Part shown: positions 5,167 to 9,490 of the stretch, in pieces
How the letters are laid out: every line of letters starts with the position of its first letter
How positions within the stretch are numbered: position 1 is the stretch's first letter
Assembly: GCA_944336815.1 (NCBI GenBank)
Contig: CALVLG010000033.1
Span: 1 to 9,490 of the forward strand
Source: an uncultured Bacilli bacterium
GTDB taxonomy: Bacteria; Bacillota_I; Bacilli_A; RF39; UBA660
Reading direction: 5' to 3'
Length of the DNA: 9,490 nt
Notes under the pieces: model-generated
Told to the model about the DNA's origin: nothing
The model's database searches: none
Seen by the model: the letters and a program-made list of their open reading frames with translations, nothing else
Program-made: the position numbers and the translations under genes

Positions 5167-5407
5167 AAAATGAATCAATATTTACTTTAATATGTCCAAG
5201 CTCATGAATATAAGCAAAAAGATTAAGCATTGTTCTAATAGCTTTAGCATTACGGCCATCTTTACCAATGACAGCCCCCATGTCGTTTTCCAAAACTAAA
5301 ATATCTAAAATAATTCCTTCTTCGCTTTCATATTCACTTACTTTAACAAGATCTGGTTCTTTACAAATACTTTTTACTAAAACTTCAGCATATTCTTGTA
5401 TTTTCAT
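5165..5407 (-). CDS. khpA: KH-domain RNA-binding protein KhpA
   Basis: An 80-residue protein that is essentially one type II KH fold, an RNA-binding domain. The diagnostic GxxG loop is present as VIGKDGRNAKAIR (G48-K-D-G51), followed by a helix and the C-terminal strand HIKVNID. In B. subtilis (YlqC) and streptococci, KhpA pairs with KhpB/Jag, binds many RNAs and affects cell elongation and division. It starts two bases after the rpsP stop, so the two are co-transcribed and probably translationally coupled; this rpsP-khpA order is the usual Firmicutes arrangement. The usual downstream rimM, trmD and rplS are absent: a terminator follows directly. Confidence 0.94.
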   Translation of the reverse strand: MKIQEYAEVLVKSICKEPDLVKVSEYESEEGIILDILVLENDMGAVIGKDGRNAKAIRTMLNLFAYIHELGHIKVNIDSF

Positions 5408-5409
5408 TT

Positions 5410-5685
5410 TTACTTACCTGCTTTTTTCATTTCAGCGTATTTTTTCATAATACCTTGTTTACTTAAAATATTACGAACAGTATCGGTTGGTAAAGCTCCA
5501 TTATTTAACCATTTTAAAGCCTTTTCTTCTGATACTGTTACATGGTCACTTCCCTTTACAGGATCATAAGTACCAACAACTTCTAGAAAACGTCCGTCTC
5601 TAGGACTTCTTGAGTCAGCCGCGACAATACGATAAAAAGGTTTTGCTTTTGAACCCATTCTTTTTAATCTTAATTTTACAGCCAT
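5410..5685 (-). CDS. rpsP: 30S ribosomal protein S16
   Basis: A 91-residue S16, a 30S subunit protein that binds 16S rRNA and aids assembly. The N-terminus AVKLRLKRMGSKAKPFYRIVAADSRSPRDGRF is the near-invariant family signature, followed by GTYDPV and a C-terminal region with PTDTVRNILSKQGI. Length is normal. The start at 5685 is preceded by AGGAGGG at suitable spacing, under a strong promoter (TTGACA, 17, TAAAAT). ffh, often upstream, is not here; cotE is, separated by a terminator. Confidence 0.98.
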   Translation of the reverse strand: MAVKLRLKRMGSKAKPFYRIVAADSRSPRDGRFLEVVGTYDPVKGSDHVTVSEEKALKWLNNGALPTDTVRNILSKQGIMKKYAEMKKAGK

Positions 5686-5715
5686 TTCTTCTTCCCTCCT
5701 TCATTTGTCTTCTAT

Positions 5716-5744
5716 ATTTTACAAGAAATAAAAAAGCGTGTCAA
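5716..5744 (-). promoter_or_regulatory. Strong sigma-A promoter of rpsP-khpA
   Basis: On the minus strand a perfect -35 TTGACA (5739-5744), a 17-base spacer and TAAAAT (5716-5721), one base from consensus. The -35 lies within the 3' arm of the cotE terminator hairpin. Confidence 0.85.
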
Positions 5745-5761
5745 CCTTTTTTTGTTGACAC
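5730..5761 (-). terminator. cotE terminator overlapping the rpsP promoter
   Basis: On the minus strand GTGTCAAC (5754-5761) pairs with GTTGACAC (5738-5745) around an A-rich 8-base loop. GC and then six T follow (5730-5735). The right arm includes TTGACA, the rpsP -35. Confidence 0.75.
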
Positions 5762-5763
5762 CA

Positions 5764-6282
5764 CTACAAATAATTTTCATTAACATTATCAATTTTAGCA
5801 ATATCCTCTTCATCAACGATTTCTTCATAATCATCAAAATCATCTTCAATTGGCACTTTAATTTTTGTATCCCCAACAATTTCCACACCCAATTCTTTTT
5901 CAATATCAAGTGATATATTGCCATCAAGAACCGCGACATTTGTAACCGTTGGTTGTTTTAAACTTCGCACAATAATCTCCGAAGTTGAAGATAAAGTTGC
6001 TTCATCTTTTAAAGGTACCTTTAATAATTCATTATACCCAAATTTCTTGGTATTAACTTTTGTTTTTGTATCATTATCATAAGCATACCAAACATTAACG
6101 TCAAAAGAACCTGTAACCATCACTTTCCCATTTTCATTTCTTCCTTCAAAAGTATGATTAATCACCCAACAACCTAAAACCGTATCAACCACTTCATCGG
6201 GCGTAAAAGAAAAGTGCATTTGATTTGTTTTTTTAGCTTTGCCAATTACCGCTTTAGTCACAATTTCCTTATAATTAGCCAT
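5764..6282 (-). CDS. cotE: Outer spore coat morphogenetic protein CotE
   Basis: A 172-residue match to CotE (181 in B. subtilis), the mother-cell protein that directs outer coat assembly around the forespore. The N-terminus NYKEIVTKAVIGKAKK, the block LGCWVINHTFEG, and GSFDVNVWYAYDNDTKTKV (about 36-77) are the family core. A mid region with VRSLKQPTV and VEIVGDTKIKV follows. The C-terminal tail (about 146-165, DDFDDYEEIVDEEDIAKID) is highly acidic, as in Bacillus CotE. The start at 6282 has AGAGGTGA at good spacing. A sigma-K-type promoter lies directly upstream, overlapping the promoter of the divergent HIT gene. Its own terminator separates it from rpsP. Presence of CotE implies an endospore former with an outer-coat programme. 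Confidence 0.93.
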   Translation of the reverse strand: MANYKEIVTKAVIGKAKKTNQMHFSFTPDEVVDTVLGCWVINHTFEGRNENGKVMVTGSFDVNVWYAYDNDTKTKVNTKKFGYNELLKVPLKDEATLSSTSEIIVRSLKQPTVTNVAVLDGNISLDIEKELGVEIVGDTKIKVPIEDDFDDYEEIVDEEDIAKIDNVNENYL

Positions 6283-6301
6283 TTTTTATTCACCTCTATA
6301 C

Positions 6302-6329
6302 TAATCTATGCGAATGACTACCAATTTGT
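6302..6329 (-). promoter_or_regulatory. Sigma-K-type promoter of cotE
   Basis: On the minus strand CATAGATTA (6302-6310) fits the sigma-K -10 pattern CATAnnnTA, and AC (6328-6329) lies 17 bases upstream, as the -35 rule requires. B. subtilis cotE is likewise expressed in the mother cell from sigma-E and sigma-K promoters. No sigma-E -35 is obvious. Confidence 0.6.
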
Positions 6330-6337
6330 GTTATAAT
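6329..6337 (+). promoter_or_regulatory. Extended -10 promoter of the HIT gene
   Basis: TGTTATAAT is a perfect extended -10 (TGnTATAAT), about 20 bases before the ATG's leader. The -35 region is poor, as is common with extended -10 promoters. Its TG overlaps the cotE sigma-K -35 on the other strand. Confidence 0.65.
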
Positions 6338-6359
6338 AACCATAGAAAGGAAGAAAAAA

Positions 6360-6725
6360 ATGGATTGTTTATTTTGTAAAATTATTCACAAAGAAATACC
6401 TTCTAAAATACTATATGAAGATGAAAAATATTTAGCTATTTTAGATTTAAACCAACATCCAGCTGGTCACACTTTAATTATCCCAAAAAAACACTTAGAA
6501 GATGTAACTTGTTTAAGTAAAGAAGAATTAAAAGAAATGTTTGTATTAGCCCATACTATCGGTCAAAAACTTTTAACCAAATTAAAGGTAACTGGTATAA
6601 CTTACAGTTTTAATTATGGTTCTTTACAAGAAATCAAACATGTTCATCTTCATTTATTGCCAGAAGATTTAGGCAAGAACCCTAAAAACATTGATGACAT
6701 TTATACCATTTTAAAAGAGGAATAA
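6360..6725 (+). CDS. HIT-family (HINT-like) nucleotide hydrolase
   Basis: A 121-residue histidine-triad protein, predicted cytosolic. HINT-type members hydrolyse purine nucleoside phosphoramidates or adenylylated compounds. The HIT motif is HVHLHLL (His94, His96, His98; the middle His is the nucleophile in the family). Cys3 and Cys6 (DCLFCKII) with His45 and His94 form the zinc site common in this subgroup. Upstream conserved blocks are present: IPSKILYEDEKYLAILD and HPAGHTLIIPKKH. Length is slightly short of typical HINT proteins but no motif is missing. The start follows GAAAGGAAG. It is divergent from cotE, converges on the M16 pair, and is followed by its own terminator. The physiological substrate is not evident. 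Confidence 0.93.
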   Translation: MDCLFCKIIHKEIPSKILYEDEKYLAILDLNQHPAGHTLIIPKKHLEDVTCLSKEELKEMFVLAHTIGQKLLTKLKVTGITYSFNYGSLQEIKHVHLHLLPEDLGKNPKNIDDIYTILKEE

Positions 6726-6745
6726 TTCTCTATTCCTCTTTTTTT
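6713..6745 (+). terminator. Intrinsic terminator of the HIT gene
   Basis: A perfect 12-bp stem, AAAAGAGGAATA (6713-6724) with TATTCCTCTTTT (6731-6742), has a 6-base loop and T to 6745. It also overlaps the stop of the convergent M16 gene; on the minus strand only four T follow in the stem, so termination there would be weaker. Confidence 0.8.
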
Positions 6746-8010
6746 AATGGATATAATACAAAGGTATTCATCTGTTCAAAATTAACGCTTTTCATAACCT
6801 CTAAAATATCTTCCATCGTCATCTTTTCTAATAACTCTTTTTCATTAGTTATAATTTTGCCGTATGTAACTAACATATAATTTAAAACATCATTAACATA
6901 TTCTGGATCTTCATAACTTAAAACTAAATTAGCAATTGTTGACTTAATTTTCCGAAAAATATCTTTTTCTTCTAAATCTAAATGTTTCATCTTTTCTTTT
7001 AAAAGCGGAATCACTTTATCTGGCTCTTTTGTTTTACTAATCGCGGATAAAATAAGATACTGTCTTTCCCATTCCACGTTATACCCTACCGAAACAGCCA
7101 ATTTTTTTTGCAACAATTCTTCTTTAAATATAGACGTATCCCCAAAATTACTTGCTAAAACAACTTGCATTATTGAAATTAAAGTAACAATGTTTTTCTT
7201 TGGCAAATCTTTTAAAGGCACTTTAACAGAAATATAAACATTTGGTACCTCTACATTTACTCTCGCTTCATCATAAGAAGAAACTATTTCTTTAGGTTCA
7301 TGATACTTTGGCAAAACTGGTTTTACAAAAGGCAAAAAAACTTTCTTTTTTTCTTTTTCCTTTACAAACGCCATAACTTCTTCCGGATTAACTTTACCTG
7401 TTACCACTAAAAAACTATTTTTAGGATGATAAAACGTCTGATAAAACAATTTTAAATCATCCAAAGTAATTTTTTTAATATCTTCTTCTGTTCCTAGCCC
7501 ACTTACTCTATTTGGATACTTAGCAAACAAACAAGCATTTATTTTATAATAAGAAACCCGATTTGCATCATCTCTTCGCATTCTTTCTTCTTCTAAAATT
7601 GGGCCTCTTTCTTTTTCAAAATATTCTTCATTAAATTCTTTTTCTTGCACGGCATCTAAAAGAACATCTAAGTTTTTTAAAACATCTTTTGTTCCCACAA
7701 ATTCATAAGCTGTTCGATTAGGATAAGTAGCCGCATTACTATAACTATTTAAAGCATTAAAACGCCCTAGTAAAGAAGAACCATCCGCATTTTTACATAA
7801 AATATGTTCTAAATAATGAGCCGTTCCTGAAGGCACCTTTTTTTCTTGACCCTCAATTTTAAAGGTCGTATTTTCAGCCCCACCTAAAAAAACAAGGCTT
7901 CCTTTAAATGTATTAATTTTTTCATTGACCCAAATATATATTTTTAACCCATTATCACAAACGTCATAATAAATTTTTTCATCTAAACCTTTAAGTCGTA
8001 TTTCTTTCAT
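6730..8010 (-). CDS. M16 family zinc metallopeptidase, catalytic partner (YmfH-like)
   Basis: A 426-residue insulinase/mitochondrial-processing-type peptidase. The inverted zinc motif HxxEH is intact: His65-Tyr-Leu-Glu68-His69 within GTAHYLEHILCKN. The third zinc ligand is probably Glu141 in the EEE cluster of GPILEEERMRRD, about 72 residues later. The two-domain M16 layout is present, with a C-terminal half (about 225-420) lacking catalytic residues. No signal peptide is seen, so it is probably cytosolic. The start at 8010 overlaps the stop of the upstream M16 gene as ATGA, indicating coupled translation and an obligate heterodimer, as with YmfF/YmfH in B. subtilis. Gene-order similarity supports the ymfH assignment, but the substrate is unknown. 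Confidence 0.9.
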   Translation of the reverse strand: MKEIRLKGLDEKIYYDVCDNGLKIYIWVNEKINTFKGSLVFLGGAENTTFKIEGQEKKVPSGTAHYLEHILCKNADGSSLLGRFNALNSYSNAATYPNRTAYEFVGTKDVLKNLDVLLDAVQEKEFNEEYFEKERGPILEEERMRRDDANRVSYYKINACLFAKYPNRVSGLGTEEDIKKITLDDLKLFYQTFYHPKNSFLVVTGKVNPEEVMAFVKEKEKKKVFLPFVKPVLPKYHEPKEIVSSYDEARVNVEVPNVYISVKVPLKDLPKKNIVTLISIMQVVLASNFGDTSIFKEELLQKKLAVSVGYNVEWERQYLILSAISKTKEPDKVIPLLKEKMKHLDLEEKDIFRKIKSTIANLVLSYEDPEYVNDVLNYMLVTYGKIITNEKELLEKMTMEDILEVMKSVNFEQMNTFVLYPLKKEE

Positions 8011-9269
8011 GCTTCCCTCTCTTCTAAAATATATTCATAAGTATATTGCATCTTTTTACCTAAATTTTGAATATCTTCTAATGTAACTTTAGGTATTTCC
8101 TCCCGTAATTCTTGAAAAGAAGAAAAACCAAAAGTTTCATGCAAGTAATAATTATCCCCTAAAGAATACATACCATCCTCCCGTATTTTTAAATCAGCTA
8201 AATACTTTTCCTTCTGGATTTCAAAATAATCTTCCTCTATATCTTTTTGGATCATCTCTTGCATCGCTTTTTGAATCATTTCCCTTGCTTTTACAATATT
8301 TTCTTTATTTAAGCCTACATAAAACATCCCATATCCATCACTAGTATTAACATAAAAGCCACAGTAATAACAAAGTGAATTCTCGATCCGTAAATATCTT
8401 GTTAATTTATCGGTCATATTTGCATTACCTAACATAATAGAAAAAAGAGGCACGACACATTCTTTTTCAAATTTTGTTAAATTATTAAATTGATAATAGA
8501 CTAAATACTGTGTTTGATTATAAGTGCTTTTCACAATTTCTTGTTTAAAAGGTGCAATTTTAGGTAAATACATATAAGGAATATTGGAAACCATAACTGC
8601 CTCTTTAGTAAAACGGTTCTTTATTTTTTCCACTAATAAATCCATATCTAAATTACCAATCACTAAAATTTCTGTATAAGTTTCGGCAAACAATTTTTTA
8701 TATTCTTCACTTAAATCTTTAGCTGTAACTTCATCAATTTCTTCATGCGTTCCCATAGCTCTTTTAGAAGGAATTTCGCCTTTATATAATTTAGCTAAAC
8801 TATCAATTCTGGCAAAAGACAAAGGTCTTTCTTTATAAGCATCTAAACTAACATGACTTTTTTCTTTAACAACTTGCAATGTCACTTCATCAAATGAACC
8901 ATTTTTAATATTAGGTTTTAAAAGAGTCTCAAACGCAAAATCCAAAACATGATCTAAATAATCTTTTTCTTTAACATATTTAGGATGTAAAAAATCAAAT
9001 GAAAAAGATGTCAAGTGATTATGGCCAATTCGTCCGACACCACTGGAAAATTCCAAATTATATAATTCTTCTAAAGCAATATTAACTTCTCTTTTACTAG
9101 GATATTTTAAAGAAGATTCGGCTAACATCTTACCAAGTAATCGCCGTTTTGCCAAAGAAACATCTTTGACATCTTGCCGAAAATTAATTTCCATATAACA
9201 ATTTTTAAACTTATCAGTTGCGATTGTATAAACTTGATAACCACCTAAATCATATCTTTTATATTTCAT
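8007..9269 (-). CDS. M16 family peptidase-like protein, non-catalytic partner (YmfF-like)
   Basis: A 420-residue M16-fold protein without the zinc motif: in the region where HxxEH should occur (about 44-55) it reads LGKMLAESSLKY. The start MKYKRYDLGGYQVYTIATDKFK and the segment REVNIALEELYNLEFSSG are typical of the YmfF-type inactive subunit. Such proteins usually pair with a catalytic M16 subunit to form a closed chamber. The partner is the next gene, with a 4-base ATGA overlap. Its own start overlaps the 3' end of the upstream HD gene by 11 bases, and GAGGT lies within that gene's last codons, so all three genes appear to be one operon. No signal or membrane segment is seen. Confidence 0.88.
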   Translation of the reverse strand: MKYKRYDLGGYQVYTIATDKFKNCYMEINFRQDVKDVSLAKRRLLGKMLAESSLKYPSKREVNIALEELYNLEFSSGVGRIGHNHLTSFSFDFLHPKYVKEKDYLDHVLDFAFETLLKPNIKNGSFDEVTLQVVKEKSHVSLDAYKERPLSFARIDSLAKLYKGEIPSKRAMGTHEEIDEVTAKDLSEEYKKLFAETYTEILVIGNLDMDLLVEKIKNRFTKEAVMVSNIPYMYLPKIAPFKQEIVKSTYNQTQYLVYYQFNNLTKFEKECVVPLFSIMLGNANMTDKLTRYLRIENSLCYYCGFYVNTSDGYGMFYVGLNKENIVKAREMIQKAMQEMIQKDIEEDYFEIQKEKYLADLKIREDGMYSLGDNYYLHETFGFSSFQELREEIPKVTLEDIQNLGKKMQYTYEYILEEREA

Positions 9270-9490
9270 TTTTTACCTCACTTTCTTCATAACATTTTAA
9301 AAAATATTCATCAGTCATACCAGCAATAAAATCAAGAACTTTACGTGCTTCACTGGTCTTATTTATATAACTTTCCTTTTTGTAATTCAAAAAATCTGTA
9401 TATATTCTTGACGTCACTTTTTTATTACGTAAATCATCTAAAAAAACAGCAAAGTTTCTTTCAAACATCTCTTTTACTTTAGCTTGCTTT
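9259..9490 (-). CDS. C-terminal end of a dGTPase-like HD-domain protein, cut by right window edge
   Basis: Only the last 76 or so residues are in the window; the frame stays open to base 9490 (seven further codons before the Met at 9468), so that Met is internal. The segment KVKEMFERNFAVFLDDLRN followed by EARKVLDFIAGMTDEYFLKCYEE resembles the C-terminal helices of deoxyguanosine triphosphate triphosphohydrolases, where the DYIAGMTDRYAL block is conserved. The catalytic HD motif would lie outside the window, so function rests on this tail alone. It overlaps the start of the M16 gene by 11 bases and is co-directional, which suggests one transcript. In many Firmicutes dgt-like genes lie near dnaG; that is not testable here. 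Confidence 0.72.
   Translation of the reverse strand, partial: KQAKVKEMFERNFAVFLDDLRNKKVTSRIYTDFLNYKKESYINKTSEARKVLDFIAGMTDEYFLKCYEESEVKNEI

Noticed and set aside
5268..5450. A 60-codon plus-strand ORF over khpA and the end of rpsP
   Set aside because: It lies antisense to two confidently identified genes, has no ribosome binding site that stands out, and its translation is low-complexity Ser/Phe-rich, as expected for a shadow frame.
5712..5939. A 75-codon minus-strand ORF overlapping the cotE 3' region and the rpsP promoter
   Set aside because: It is a different frame on the same strand as cotE, with a Lys/Met/Ile-rich composition typical of an out-of-frame reading, and it runs through the cotE terminator and rpsP promoter.
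1..9490. CRISPR array, tRNA, rRNA or insertion sequence
   Set aside because: No regularly spaced repeats, cloverleaf-like segments, rRNA-like tracts or transposase motifs were seen on either strand.
1..9490. Mycoplasma-type genetic code with TGA as tryptophan
   Set aside because: All genes read through with TGG for Trp. TGA acts as the stop at the M16-M16 ATGA overlap.

Overview
The window looks like the chromosome of a low-GC, endospore-forming Firmicute of the class Bacilli. The DNA is AT-rich, starts follow strong AGGAGG/AGGTGAT-type ribosome binding sites, and intrinsic terminators have clear T-tracts. Stops are used under the standard code, and tryptophan is TGG. Two genes match sporulation families: cotE (outer-coat morphogen) and spoVIF (late coat assembly). 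The large surface-protein fragment at the left edge has motifs I recall from uncultured gut Firmicutes metagenome bins, so an uncultured gut Bacilli lineage is my best guess; this is inference.

Layout, left to right. (1) 1-1467, minus: the N-terminal 489 residues of a membrane-anchored surface protein with a LamG/concanavalin-like domain; the gene runs off the left edge. (2) 1605-3278: a cluster of small XRE-type helix-turn-helix regulators, four genes carrying five HTH domains, with spoVIF embedded in it. Two regulators are tandem paralogues on the plus strand. A third is on the minus strand directly upstream of spoVIF, and the fourth is divergent from it across a shared inverted repeat. (3) 3294-5095, minus: the ribosome-assembly GTPase gene der, preceded by an orphan type IV pilin-like gene. 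(4) 5165-5685, minus: rpsP-khpA, a two-gene operon with a strong promoter and terminator. (5) 5764-6282, minus: cotE, divergent from a HIT-family hydrolase gene (6360-6725, plus). (6) 6730-9490, minus: a pair of M16 metallopeptidase-family genes, one with and one without the zinc motif, overlapping each other and the 3' end of a probable dGTPase-like HD gene that runs off the right edge.

How they fit: most of the window is conserved translation and ribosome-biogenesis genes (der, rpsP, khpA) interleaved with sporulation genes. The accessory-looking part is the left 3.3 kb (surface protein plus XRE cluster). Regulatory architecture is compact: a terminator hairpin whose arm contains the rpsP -35 box, a cotE promoter of sigma-K type overlapping the HIT promoter, a CATAGAATA element and hairpin at the spoVIF start, and an inverted repeat between two divergent XRE genes.

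I found no CRISPR array, transposase, integrase, tRNA or rRNA, and no convincing evidence of a wholly new system. The most distinctive items are the XRE/spoVIF cluster and the LamG-containing surface protein. Three starts are placed downstream of the longest possible ORF start because the ribosome binding site demands it: 1605, 3018 and 4598.
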